Positions 34,702 to 43,259 of a stretch of DNA of 64,000 nucleotides are shown piece by piece (the stretch's first letter is position 1; each line of letters starts with the position of its first letter). The notes under the pieces are model-generated. The model made no database searches. It saw only the letters and a list, made by a program, of their open reading frames with translations, and was not told the DNA's origin. A program made the translations under genes and the position numbers. This stretch comes from an uncultured Eubacteriales bacterium (GTDB lineage: Bacteria > Bacillota > Clostridia > Christensenellales > Aristaeellaceae): assembly GCA_902777335.1 (NCBI GenBank), contig CACYTF010000004.1:34059-98058 (forward strand), given 5' to 3'.

Positions 34702-35493
34702 TTATTGGAACAATCCCAAATATACGTTCACAAGCGGTTCGCCGTACAGCAGCATCGCCGCCGCCGACAGCGCGATGGCCGGGCCGAACGGAAACGCCCG
34801 GTCGCCGCCCTTTCGCTTCAGCAGCGCCTGCAGCAAAAGCCCCAGGGCGCAGGCGATGATCACCGAAAACAGCGTGCCCACAAACCCCAGGTACAGCCCG
34901 ACAACCGCGAACAGCTTGATGTCGCCGCCGCCCATCGAATCCCGCCCCAGCAGCCTGTCCATGACCAGCGACAGGACCAGCAGACCGCCGCCGAACGCCA
35001 GCGCCGAGCTCGCGTGGAGCAGCACGTCCCGCCAGCCTGTGAACAGGAACGGCAGCGCCGCGACCCACGCGACGGCGGAGGCGATGTGACACCCGTCCGG
35101 GATCAGCATGGCGTCCAGGTCCGTCAGCGTCAGCAGGAACAGGCAGCACAGGAACACGTAATTCCTGAGGCAGAGCACCGTGAGGTCAAAGCGCAGCAGG
35201 CACAGCACCGTGATCAGCGCAAAGCCCAGCTCGGTGAGCGGGTAGCGGGCGGACACCTTTTGCCCGCAGGCGCGGCAGCGCCCCCTCTGCATGAGCCAGC
35301 TGAACACCGGTATCAATTCCCGAGCCGTCAGCTCGTGGCCGCAGCCCGGGCAGCGGCTGCGCCCCCGCACGAAGGATTCCCCCCGGGCGATGCGCCACGC
35401 CGCGCAGTTCAGGAACGAGCCCATCACCGCGCCAAAGGCCGCCGCTACCGCCGCGCAGAAGATCAGCGCGGGCCGGTATTCGTAGATGGACAT
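34702..35493 (-). CDS. pilD: Type IV prepilin peptidase / N-methyltransferase (A24)
   Basis: About 263 residues, polytopic membrane aspartic protease that cleaves class III signals and N-methylates the new N-terminus. The N-terminal GSFLNCAAWRIARGESFVRGRS region with two CxxC pairs (CPGCG and CRACG) is the methylase/zinc part. The two catalytic aspartates are in LTDLDAMLIPDG and in the GxGD-type MGGGDIKLFAV motif. First gene of the pilus operon, 20 bases before pilM. A consensus promoter is about 55 bases upstream. It would process the pilin at 31684. Confidence 0.93.
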   Translation of the reverse strand: MSIYEYRPALIFCAAVAAAFGAVMGSFLNCAAWRIARGESFVRGRSRCPGCGHELTARELIPVFSWLMQRGRCRACGQKVSARYPLTELGFALITVLCLLRFDLTVLCLRNYVFLCCLFLLTLTDLDAMLIPDGCHIASAVAWVAALPFLFTGWRDVLLHASSALAFGGGLLVLSLVMDRLLGRDSMGGGDIKLFAVVGLYLGFVGTLFSVIIACALGLLLQALLKRKGGDRAFPFGPAIALSAAAMLLYGEPLVNVYLGLFQ

Positions 35494-35546
35494 GCTCCGT
35501 CACCCTTCCCGGCGCGTCGGAAAACGCGGCCTTCCTGTCTCCCATT

Positions 35547-35575
35547 ACTTTAGCGCATCCAGCCCGCGATGTCAA
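35547..35575 (-). promoter_or_regulatory. Promoter of the pilus operon
   Basis: Minus strand consensus TTGACA (35570-35575), a 17-base spacer and TAAAGT (35547-35552). Confidence 0.7.
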
Positions 35576-35659
35576 GCAAAATTTAACAAATGTAATAAAA
35601 TATTACAAATGTATGAATTTGCGCAAAATGCAAGCACATTTGCGCCAACGCATCGCCGC

Positions 35660-35777
35660 CCCTACGAACCACCAACCACTGTCTACTCCACTCTCCACTC
35701 TCCACTCTCCACTCTCCACTCTCCACTCTCCACTCTCCGCTCTCCACTCTCCGCTCTCCGCTCTTCACTCTCCGCTC
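35660..35777. repeat. Long CTCCACT heptamer tract
   Basis: About 15 heptamers in phase (CTCCACT, with CTCCGCT and CTTCACT variants), preceded by degenerate AACCACC/AACCACT units. The tract runs into the last codons and stop of the lamin-tail gene, encoding its final GKSGE. Confidence 0.9.
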
Positions 35778-36979
35778 TTCCCCGTCGCCTCCCCCACGCT
35801 CCAGCTGCCGTCATCGGCGCGCAGGTAGGCGGTGTCGGTGCGCAGCAGGTCGTAGGTCACGGTGTCCACGGGCTGGCCCTTGGCGTTGGACAGGGTCAGG
35901 GTCTCGCCCTCGGTGGACAGTTTGAAGCTGGTGTGCAGCCGGGAGGTGTTCTCCACCCGGTTCAGGCCCGAGCAGTACACCAGCAGCGTGCCGCCGCCGG
36001 GGATGGACGTGCCCTGGGGGAAGCGCCACAGCCTGGGCAGCTTCGGCTTGTCCGACAGGTACCAGCCGCCGATGTCCACCTCGCCCTCGGAGGTGTTGCG
36101 CAGCACCACGTAGTCGTGGAACACGCCGCTCTCGTCCGGGGCGTATCTCGTGTTCGAGGCCACCACCTCGCACATCCGGATCGGGGAATCCTGCACCACG
36201 CTGGTCAGGACGCGGTAGTTTTCCTCGGTGTTCAGAAGGCCGGGGGTGGTCTGGGCGGAGACGGTCCAGGTGTCCCGGTCCATGCGGGCGTAGACCTCGC
36301 CGTCGGAAAGCTGGGGGATGTTCACGGTGTCCACCGCCACGTCGGCGGCGTTGAACAGCATCAGCACGTCCCCGGTCGAGGACAGCCGAAACGGCGCGTG
36401 CAGCTCCTCGCCCAGCTCTGCCTGCAGCGTGCCGTCGGCGTAGACGATGGCGCACTCGCCCGGCTGGAGTATGGCGTCCGGAAACACGAACACATTGCCC
36501 GCCTTGGCGCTGCGGGCCAGCACGTAGCCCTTCAGGTTCACGGGCCGGTTGCCGACGTTGGCCACCTCCACCCAGTCCGGCGTGGCGCCGGAGGCGTCCA
36601 CCATCACGCCGCCGTTGGCGGTCATGATCTCGTTCAGGCGGATCGGGCCGTCCCCGTGGATCTCGCTGATCCTCACCGGCTGGTTTTCGACGGCGATCTT
36701 GCGCGCCTTCAGCGCAAAGCCGCCCGGCATGGCGCTCTGCAGCGCCAGCCCCAGCGCGAGTATCGCCGCGCACACGATGACGAGCGGCACAAAGCCCTTC
36801 GGCAATTTGCCGTAGGGCGGGCCGAGGGGCGCCTTCCTCGGCTTCGCCGGGCGCGCCGGCGCGGCGGGTGGCGCGGGCGTCGCGGGCCTTCCCGCTTGCG
36901 GCGTCCGGGGCGGCGCGGGGCGGTTTCCCTGCGGGGCGCGGGGCGGCGCGGGGCGGTTGGCCCTGTTGTAATCAGTCAA
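35765..36979 (-). CDS. Membrane-anchored lamin-tail-domain protein
   Basis: About 404 residues. A proline/arginine-rich cytoplasmic tail (about 1-60, APPRAPQGNRPAPPRTPQ) precedes one transmembrane helix (about 62-82, LVIVCAAILALGLALQSAM) and two extracellular lamin-tail (LTD) domains: about 105-225 (IRLNEIMTANGGVMVDASG...DWVEVANVG) and about 245-380 (IRMCEVVASNTRYAPDESG...YVVLRN). Bacterial LTDs are Ig-fold modules on secreted proteins. Start TTG 36979 has AAAGG upstream; a GTG at 36991 is the alternative. It ends the CotH/VTC/DUF4956 cluster and shares its domain type with the CotH protein, so both may face the same surface complex. Confidence 0.85.
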   Translation of the reverse strand: MTDYNRANRPAPPRAPQGNRPAPPRTPQAGRPATPAPPAAPARPAKPRKAPLGPPYGKLPKGFVPLVIVCAAILALGLALQSAMPGGFALKARKIAVENQPVRISEIHGDGPIRLNEIMTANGGVMVDASGATPDWVEVANVGNRPVNLKGYVLARSAKAGNVFVFPDAILQPGECAIVYADGTLQAELGEELHAPFRLSSTGDVLMLFNAADVAVDTVNIPQLSDGEVYARMDRDTWTVSAQTTPGLLNTEENYRVLTSVVQDSPIRMCEVVASNTRYAPDESGVFHDYVVLRNTSEGEVDIGGWYLSDKPKLPRLWRFPQGTSIPGGGTLLVYCSGLNRVENTSRLHTSFKLSTEGETLTLSNAKGQPVDTVTYDLLRTDTAYLRADDGSWSVGEATGKSGE

Positions 36980-37000
36980 CGGGAATTCCACCTTTCACGG

Positions 37001-37660
37001 TTACACCGCTTCTCCGGAATAGGCGACCAGTGTGGCGTCGTACACGCCGGGCAGGCCGCGCAGCTTGTTCAGCAGGGCGTCGGGCTTGTCCGCGCGCACC
37101 TCGTAGGTGGCCTCGATGCCGTTTGAGGTGACGGTCTTGCTCTTCAGCTGCTGCACCTTCAGGCCGTTCACCAGCTGGTTCACCTGGCGCTCGGAATCGT
37201 CGGACATGCGCACCACCAGCAGGTAGCTGTTCAGGCCCTTGGCCTGCATGTGGGTCAGCAGCGTCAGGAGCAGGCCGATGCCCACCACCGCGCAGGCGGT
37301 CAGGAAGAACTGGCCCGCGCCCAGCAGTATGCCCATCGTCAACGCCCAGAACATGTAAGCGGTGTCCAGCGGGTCCTTCACGGCGGTGCGGAAGCGCACG
37401 ATGGACAGCGCGCCCACCATGCCCATGGACAGCTGTATCGACTCGCGGATGCACATGACCACCGGGCAGGTGACCAGCGTCATCATCACCAGCGTGAGGG
37501 TGAAGTTGTTGGAATACATCACGCCGCGGTAGTTGCGCCGGTAGATCCAGGCGATGAACAGGCCCGCGCCCAGCGCCAGGGCCAGCGAGAACAGTATCGT
37601 CGGAAAGGATGCCGGGGTGATGGTCTGGGAGCTGAATAGGTTGGAAAAGAAGCTGTTCAT
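37001..37660 (-). CDS. DUF4956 membrane protein
   Basis: About 219 residues. Three to four transmembrane helices in the first 135 residues (LFSLALALGAGLFIAWIY; FTLTLVMMTLVTCPVVMCI; ILLGAGQFFLTACAVVGIGL), with the conserved loop SMGMVGALSIVRFRTAVKDP between them, then a cytoplasmic ferredoxin-like domain of about 80 residues (YLLVVRMSDDSERQVNQLV). DUF4956 proteins have no proven role but recur next to VTC-domain and CotH genes, as here. ATG 37660 has AGGAGG 8 bases upstream. A role in transport or membrane coupling of the VTC product is inference. Confidence 0.88.
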   Translation of the reverse strand: MNSFFSNLFSSQTITPASFPTILFSLALALGAGLFIAWIYRRNYRGVMYSNNFTLTLVMMTLVTCPVVMCIRESIQLSMGMVGALSIVRFRTAVKDPLDTAYMFWALTMGILLGAGQFFLTACAVVGIGLLLTLLTHMQAKGLNSYLLVVRMSDDSERQVNQLVNGLKVQQLKSKTVTSNGIEATYEVRADKPDALLNKLRGLPGVYDATLVAYSGEAV

Positions 37661-37711
37661 GGGCGGTTCCTCCTGTCGTCGTTGGTATATATAATTGAAA
37701 GGATTTCGCGT

Positions 37712-38413
37712 TCAGGGTTCGTACCTTCGGCAGAGTATGTATTTCGACACGGCGCTGCGCTCCGCCTCCACGCCGCTCAAGAGCCCGGCAATGTGATCGG
37801 GCAGGTAGTTGTTGAACTTGACCTCCAGGATCTCCACGTTCCGGTCGTGGGGGCACACGGTGGGCAGGGCGGGGTTGAAAAGGTCCCGGCTGAACAGGCC
37901 CGAGCGCAGGGTGAGGTCGAAGGTGATGCGCACCTCCTCCGCCGGGTGGATGTAGGCCTCGCGGGCGTAGTCCACGATCACCCTGGGGCGCAGAAGCCGC
38001 GTGCGCATCTGCACGTACATGTCCTGCAGCAGCGGGCTGTTCGCCTTGTACAGCCCCGCGGGATTGCCGTCGATCAGCTGGTCGCACAGCCGGCGGGTGA
38101 TCTGCACGCTGGACTTCTGGATCAGGTCGCCGGCCTTGCGCTTGCGCTCCAGGAAGATGGCCTTGTCCGACAGGTTGTAGATGCGGATGCGGTACTTGTC
38201 GCGGTGCATCACGCCGGCCTGCTTCTCAAACAGCGCCGAATCGCCGATGTCGTCGAAGTACAGCGAGCGGATCGCGTAGGGCCTGCCGCCCTCGCAGTGG
38301 CGGTCCATCGCAAGCGCCCCCCTCAGCCGCGCGCGAAGCGCCTTTAGCTCCGCGGGGTTGATGAAGTATTTCAGCTCGTGCCGCGCCGGCAGCGCGTTTC
38401 TCTTTTGCTGCAT
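37712..38413 (-). CDS. VTC-domain protein (polyphosphate polymerase-like)
   Basis: About 233 residues forming one triphosphate-tunnel (VTC) domain. Yeast Vtc4 with this fold makes polyphosphate from ATP. The tunnel residues seem kept: HELKYFIN at the start, YAIRSLYFDD, the basic KYRIRIYN strand and FLERKRKAGDLIQK (E-R-K-R-K), and late EILEVKFNNYLPDHI with the acidic metal ligand. No membrane helix is present; in yeast VTC is anchored by partners, a role DUF4956 could take. Start ATG 38413 has GGAAGG 6 bases upstream, supplied by the preceding heptamer tract. Polyphosphate synthesis is inferred from the fold. Confidence 0.88.
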   Translation of the reverse strand: MQQKRNALPARHELKYFINPAELKALRARLRGALAMDRHCEGGRPYAIRSLYFDDIGDSALFEKQAGVMHRDKYRIRIYNLSDKAIFLERKRKAGDLIQKSSVQITRRLCDQLIDGNPAGLYKANSPLLQDMYVQMRTRLLRPRVIVDYAREAYIHPAEEVRITFDLTLRSGLFSRDLFNPALPTVCPHDRNVEILEVKFNNYLPDHIAGLLSGVEAERSAVSKYILCRRYEP

Positions 38414-38422
38414 AAGCATCCT

Positions 38423-38458
38423 TCCTGTTCCCTGTTCCCTGTTCCCTGTTCCCTGTTA
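38423..38458. repeat. TTCCCTG heptamer tract between CotH and VTC genes
   Basis: Five consecutive heptamers. On the minus strand the stop codon TAA of the CotH gene is the first part of the tract and its end supplies the ribosome site of the VTC gene. Confidence 0.9.
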
Positions 38459-41400
38459 CGGCTTCTTGATCTGCTCGTACGTCACGCCCTGCTGGGCCAT
38501 CACTTCGCCGAAGTAGTGCTCCATCTGCTGCTGGGTCAGCGGCAGGTACTTGTTGTACTTGATGAACTGCAGCATGCGCATCGGGCGCTCCTCGCCGTAG
38601 CGCAGGAACTTGCGGATTTCGGCCTTGTGCTTGGATTCCGTGAAGTCCCAGCGGGCGTAGTGCTCCGGCATCAGCGGCTCGATGGCGCTGTAGAACTCCT
38701 CGGCCATGCGCTTGATGTTCTCGTAGGTGTAGGTGGTGGCCATCTTCTCGCCCAGATAGGTCAGGAACCGGTCGACGAAGGTGGCGTTCTTCATGCAGGC
38801 GATGAACAGCGTGTTGTCGGTGCGGTTCTTGTTGCCCATGCCGCCCGGCGTCAGCCAGCGCTGGGGCGAGTTGGTGTCCACCGTGAAGGCCCAGTCCAGG
38901 TCGAACAGCACCCACTTCCACTTGCCGTCCTTCTTCGGGTTGCGGTAGCGCTTCACGTTCAGCGTGTCGGTGTTGCCGGTGTACATCTCCACCGCCATGT
39001 ACTCGATGTAATTCTGAATGTCGATGGCGCTGTCCAGCACGCGGTAGGCCTCGTCGGTGTTCATGTCGTGGTGCTTCACGTAATCCAGAAGCTGCACCAT
39101 GGTGTCGTTGCTGCCCTGCATCACGTTGGTGTTGGCCTTGACCAGGTCGATGTCGTCCTCGTCGCCCTCCCAGCCCTCGAACTGGCAGATGTTGGACTTG
39201 CAGATGCGCTCGCGCAGGTTGTAGTGGCCCCAATACTGGCCGTCGATGTACAGCACGCCGAACTCCGTCTCCTGGTAGTCCACGCAGCCGCCCTCGATCA
39301 GCCGCTGCATCAGCGCGTCGCGGAAGCGGGTCTTGTCGCCGTCCTCGCTGGAGGAGCGCAGCAGGAAGGACTGGTACTCGGTATAGGGCCGGTGGGAGAA
39401 TATGGCCGCCTCGAAGCGGTTCGCGCCGTACTTGCTGCGGGCGATCACCTTGAAGGCCTTCTGGGCCTCGGCGCGGCTGAACTGGCCGTGCAGCTTGATG
39501 CCGCACTCCTGGGAGATCATGGTGCTGCCGTCGGGGTTGAACACCTCCACATGGGCCTCGCGCTCCCAGTCCATCCAGAAGTTCGCGCCGCTGTTCATGG
39601 AGCCGTAGGGGTAGGAATCGGTGGCGTTGGGGCCCTTCACCATGATGCCGGCCTCGTCGCTGGTCAGGTTGTACGGGTCGCTGACCAGCGAGACCACGTA
39701 GACCGTGCCGCCGCCGTTGTTCACGTCGTACAGGTAGCTCTGGGTGTCCATGATGGACTCCAGATAGCCCTCGCCGTACACCCGCGTGCGCAGTATCGTG
39801 GTCCCGTTCACGGTGATCGGCCCGGTGTAGAGCGTGCTGGCCTCGGTGGGGTCGGTGTAGTCCAGCGTGTAGTAAACGCGGCAGCCCGAGGGCACCGACA
39901 GCGTCACCGCCATCTCGTCGCCGGTATGGTACATGCCGCCCAGCACCGAGTACACGGGCCTGGGCGCGCGGCCGTAATAGCTGGGGCCGCTGTTCGCCGC
40001 GCCGGGCGTGGCCGTGGTGAAGTAGCGCAGGCCCGCCTGGCCCTCTTCCCGGCCGAAGGAGATGTCCTCGTACTGCATGGGCACGAACACCCGGTCCACG
40101 ATGTTGCCCCCGGGCTGGGACAGCACCACGGAGTAGCCGCCGTCGGCGGACAGGCAGTAGTTGGTCTGCAGGCGGCCGCCGTCGGAATTGTTCAGGCCGT
40201 TGGCGAACACGCCCAGGTAGGCGCCGGGCCCGATCGTCGTGCCCGCGGGGAACTGCCACTTGCGGGGACGGCCCGCGTTGTCGGACAGGCCCCAGCCGGA
40301 CAGGTCCAACGCCTGGGAGGTGCCGTTGTACAGCTCGATCCAGTCGTTGGAGCGGGAGGAGGAGGCCAGCACCTCGGTGATGCGCACGCCCGTTTCATTG
40401 CGCGCCAGTATGTCCTGGGCCGCGGCGTCCGCCCCCGCGGGGGTGTTGGGATAGTTCGGCGACGGCGAGAACTGCCTGCTCCAGCCGGTCTCCAGCAGGC
40501 TGTAGCACTGGTCCGGCTCCATGGCCGGGGTCTTGACGTAGCTGGTGACCACGCCGGCGGGGCTGGTCAGGTACACGCAGTCGCCCTTGTTGGACAGCTT
40601 GAAGCTCGCGTGCAGGTGGGCGGCGTCCTCGCGCCGGTCCTCGCCGGAGCAGTGCACCGCCAGGTAGCCGTTCGCCGGCAGCGTGACGTCGGGGAAGCGC
40701 CAGCGGGTCAGCTTGTCGGACTTGTCCGACAGCGCCCAGCCGGCCAGGTTCACCGGCGCGCCGGAGCGGTTGTGGATCTCCACATAGTCGGGGAAGGCCC
40801 CGGTCTCGTCCGGGAAGAAGGTGCAGTTGTCGGCCATGGCCTCGGTGATCTCCAGGTCGCCGGGCCGCACCGTAAAGGGCCGCGCACTCTCGTCGGAGCC
40901 GTCCCAGCGGGCGGCGCGGTTCGGCTGGCCCGGGGTGGGATAGTCGCTGACCTGCCACGCGCCCGAGGCGTCGCGGCAGTACACCTGGTCCCGGTCCAGC
41001 GACGGCACCGACACCTGGTCCACCCCGCGGCCCCGCTTGTCCATAAGCGCCAGCGTCTCGCCGGAGGCGGGCAGCCGGTAGGGCGCGTGGTAGCCGTCGG
41101 CCTGCTGGGCCTGGCCGCTGCCGTCGGCGTACACCAGCACATACGCGCCGGGCTGCAGCACGCCGCCCGGGAAGGCGAAGGCCTTGGCGGGGCGGGTCTC
41201 GCGCATCAGCGCGTAGCCCGTCAGGTCGATGGGCGCGTCGGAGGTGTTCTGCAGCTCGATCCAGTCGGCGATGCCCAGCGCGTCCCCCACCTGGGTGGAG
41301 GCGTTGGCGGACATGACCTCGCTGATGCGAAGCCCCGTCTCGCCGGAAGCGCCGGCGGACCCGGCCAGCAGCGGCGCGCCCTGGGCCAGCCAGGTGACCG

Positions 41401-41506
41401 CCAGGGCCGCGACGCCGATCAGCGCGATGAGCCCCGGCAGCGCGCCCATGGGGCGCCTGCGCTGCCAGGCGTTGTGCTTGCTCTTCTTCTTATGTGTTCC
41501 GTTCAT
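38456..41506 (-). CDS. CotH-kinase protein with three lamin-tail domains
   Basis: About 1016 residues, membrane-anchored by one helix (about 21-45) after a basic tail. Three LTD domains follow (about 60-175, 205-330 and 370-480), then a chitobiase/FN3-like HexC_1 module (about 520-590, YYTLDYTDPTEASTLYTGPI) and a CotH kinase domain (about 600-950). CotH of Bacillus is an atypical kinase that phosphorylates spore-coat proteins; here GIKLHGQFSRAEAQKAFKV, FLLRSSSEDGDKTRFRDALM, YWGHYNLRERI and KWVLFDLDWAF fit the family, the last holding the metal-binding aspartates. No sporulation genes are nearby. It lies 34 bases after PIG-L and 36 before VTC. Confidence 0.92.
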   Translation of the reverse strand: MNGTHKKKSKHNAWQRRRPMGALPGLIALIGVAALAVTWLAQGAPLLAGSAGASGETGLRISEVMSANASTQVGDALGIADWIELQNTSDAPIDLTGYALMRETRPAKAFAFPGGVLQPGAYVLVYADGSGQAQQADGYHAPYRLPASGETLALMDKRGRGVDQVSVPSLDRDQVYCRDASGAWQVSDYPTPGQPNRAARWDGSDESARPFTVRPGDLEITEAMADNCTFFPDETGAFPDYVEIHNRSGAPVNLAGWALSDKSDKLTRWRFPDVTLPANGYLAVHCSGEDRREDAAHLHASFKLSNKGDCVYLTSPAGVVTSYVKTPAMEPDQCYSLLETGWSRQFSPSPNYPNTPAGADAAAQDILARNETGVRITEVLASSSRSNDWIELYNGTSQALDLSGWGLSDNAGRPRKWQFPAGTTIGPGAYLGVFANGLNNSDGGRLQTNYCLSADGGYSVVLSQPGGNIVDRVFVPMQYEDISFGREEGQAGLRYFTTATPGAANSGPSYYGRAPRPVYSVLGGMYHTGDEMAVTLSVPSGCRVYYTLDYTDPTEASTLYTGPITVNGTTILRTRVYGEGYLESIMDTQSYLYDVNNGGGTVYVVSLVSDPYNLTSDEAGIMVKGPNATDSYPYGSMNSGANFWMDWEREAHVEVFNPDGSTMISQECGIKLHGQFSRAEAQKAFKVIARSKYGANRFEAAIFSHRPYTEYQSFLLRSSSEDGDKTRFRDALMQRLIEGGCVDYQETEFGVLYIDGQYWGHYNLRERICKSNICQFEGWEGDEDDIDLVKANTNVMQGSNDTMVQLLDYVKHHDMNTDEAYRVLDSAIDIQNYIEYMAVEMYTGNTDTLNVKRYRNPKKDGKWKWVLFDLDWAFTVDTNSPQRWLTPGGMGNKNRTDNTLFIACMKNATFVDRFLTYLGEKMATTYTYENIKRMAEEFYSAIEPLMPEHYARWDFTESKHKAEIRKFLRYGEERPMRMLQFIKYNKYLPLTQQQMEHYFGEVMAQQGVTYEQIKKP

Positions 41507-41540
41507 TGCCCATTTCCCATCTCATCAGCAGTCGTCTCGT

Positions 41541-43259
41541 CTACCGCCTTCTGTGCCTGTGCCTGCGGCGGCGCCTGCGGCCCGACAGCGTGCGCCAGGC
41601 GTACCAGCCGCCCGCGCCCAGGCCCCCGACGCCCAGCGCGATGGCCCCGATGGCCAGCGCGCTGCCGCCGTCGTTCTCCCCCGTCGCGGCCCGCGGCGCG
41701 GCGGCCTCGGGGGCCGGCGCCGGGACCTCGACCGGCGGCTGCGCCCCGGCGTCCTCTCCCCCGGCTTCCTCCGGCGCGGGGGGCGCTTGCTCAGCGGGCG
41801 CTTCCTCAACAGGTGCTTCCTCAGTGGCCGCTTCTGTTTCCGCCGATGCCGCCTCGGAAGGCGCTTGCTCCGGCTCCGGCTGGGGCTCGGGGGCGTCCGC
41901 CAGCGCCTCGTCGTCGTCCTCGGCGGTGCCGTCGGCCACCGGCGTGTTGTCGGCCTCTTCCTCGGGCTCCGCCGGCTCGCCCCGGGCGATGCGCCGGCCC
42001 TTCTCCACCAGGTCGGCGGCCTCCGGGTGCTCGGCCAGGTAGTTGGCCGAGGCGTTCGGGTCGATGTTCTCCAGGAAGTCGTTCTTCGCCACGTCCTCGC
42101 CCACGGTGGTCATGTACAGGCCGAACTTGGCGTTGTCGTACTTGCCGTGGCTCTTGACGGAGTAGTATTTCAGCTGGGAGGCCTGCTCCTTCATGCCGAT
42201 CTGGGCCACCTTCAGCGGCGAATAGCCCGCCAGGCTGTCCAGCTTGGTCTCCCAGTCCATCATGATCTGGTTCTTGCCGTACAGGTGCAGATACAGCTTC
42301 TTCACCTGCCACGCGCCGTAGAGCTCGAAGGACTCCGGGAAGCGCGTCGGGTCCGCCGCGGCCTCGATGGCGTAGCTCATGGCCCGGGCGGTGACCTTGT
42401 GCTGGTTGTGGCCGTACTCGCCGTTCAGGTCGTGGGTGACGATGACCTCCGGCTTGAAGCGGCGGATGCGCTCCACCAGCACCGACAGTATCGCCTCCTT
42501 GCCGCCCCACAGGGCCACGGCCTTCTTCAGCGAATCCACCCGCGAATCCTGCAGGTTGATGAACTCCGGGTAGTCCCGCACGCCCATCTTCCACAGCGAA
42601 TTCAGCGCCTCCATGCGGCGGTAGCGGGTGCAGTTGGCCATGTACACCACCACGGTGGGCTTCTTCAGCGCCGTGGCGTAGTAGGGGATCGTGCCGCCCA
42701 TGAAGATCAGCTCGTCGTCCTGGTGGGTGGACACCAGCATCACGTCCGCCTTCAGCACCGGCGGGTTCCAGGCCTGCACACTCCTGGGCAGCTCTCCCTT
42801 GGAGTAGACCTTCACGGTGCAGACCTTCTGGTTCTTCGCCGTCATCTTCAGCTGGATGTAGCGCGTCTCGGGCAGCAGGTCGAACAGCGTGTAGATGTTC
42901 GGGAAGGTGTCGTCCTGGTTGCGCTGGCGCAGCGCGTTCAGCCCGGCGTCGTACTCGATAAGGTCGAAGCCGGTGGGGTCGAACAGCCACTCGATGCGCA
43001 CCCACCCGGCCTCAGCGCCCTCCGGCAGCTTCACGGCCACGTAGGCGCCGGTCTTCTTGTACTCCCAGTAGGTGCGCACGTCGTCGTCCGTCATCCTGCC
43101 GCGGTAGCCCTCGGTCACCTTGAACTGGCACTTCCTGGTGATGTCCTGCGCCGTCGCCGCCGCCTGCTCCGCCCCCGCGGGGATCGCCCCGAGAATGAGG
43201 CACAGGCAGAGGCAGAGCGCCGCCGCCAGGTGTCTGATCGGTCCCATACTGCCCGTCAT
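41541..43259 (-). CDS. Secreted PIG-L/LmbE-family deacetylase with C-terminal anchor
   Basis: About 572 residues. Signal peptide (1-32, LAAALCLCLCLILGAIPAGA), an N-terminal beta-rich domain (about 35-165), then a PIG-L zinc-dependent de-N-acetylase domain (about 170-400) with DVMLVSTHQDDELIFMGG (metal motif HxDDE) and VIVTHDLNGEYGHNQHK. A Pro/Glu/Ala-rich linker (about 430-520) leads to one transmembrane helix (SALAIGAIALGVGGLGAGG) and a tail of alternating Arg/His. The enzyme class removes acetyl from GlcNAc-type sugars, so a surface glycan is the likely substrate. ATG 43259 overlaps the hemW stop by 4 bases. It is the first gene of the CotH/VTC cluster. Confidence 0.9.
   Translation of the reverse strand: MTGSMGPIRHLAAALCLCLCLILGAIPAGAEQAAATAQDITRKCQFKVTEGYRGRMTDDDVRTYWEYKKTGAYVAVKLPEGAEAGWVRIEWLFDPTGFDLIEYDAGLNALRQRNQDDTFPNIYTLFDLLPETRYIQLKMTAKNQKVCTVKVYSKGELPRSVQAWNPPVLKADVMLVSTHQDDELIFMGGTIPYYATALKKPTVVVYMANCTRYRRMEALNSLWKMGVRDYPEFINLQDSRVDSLKKAVALWGGKEAILSVLVERIRRFKPEVIVTHDLNGEYGHNQHKVTARAMSYAIEAAADPTRFPESFELYGAWQVKKLYLHLYGKNQIMMDWETKLDSLAGYSPLKVAQIGMKEQASQLKYYSVKSHGKYDNAKFGLYMTTVGEDVAKNDFLENIDPNASANYLAEHPEAADLVEKGRRIARGEPAEPEEEADNTPVADGTAEDDDEALADAPEPQPEPEQAPSEAASAETEAATEEAPVEEAPAEQAPPAPEEAGGEDAGAQPPVEVPAPAPEAAAPRAATGENDGGSALAIGAIALGVGGLGAGGWYAWRTLSGRRRRRRHRHRRR

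Noticed and set aside
38378..42157. 1259-codon plus-strand open frame opposite CotH and PIG-L
   Set aside because: Same artefact of high GC at third positions; no start signal and no recognisable domain.
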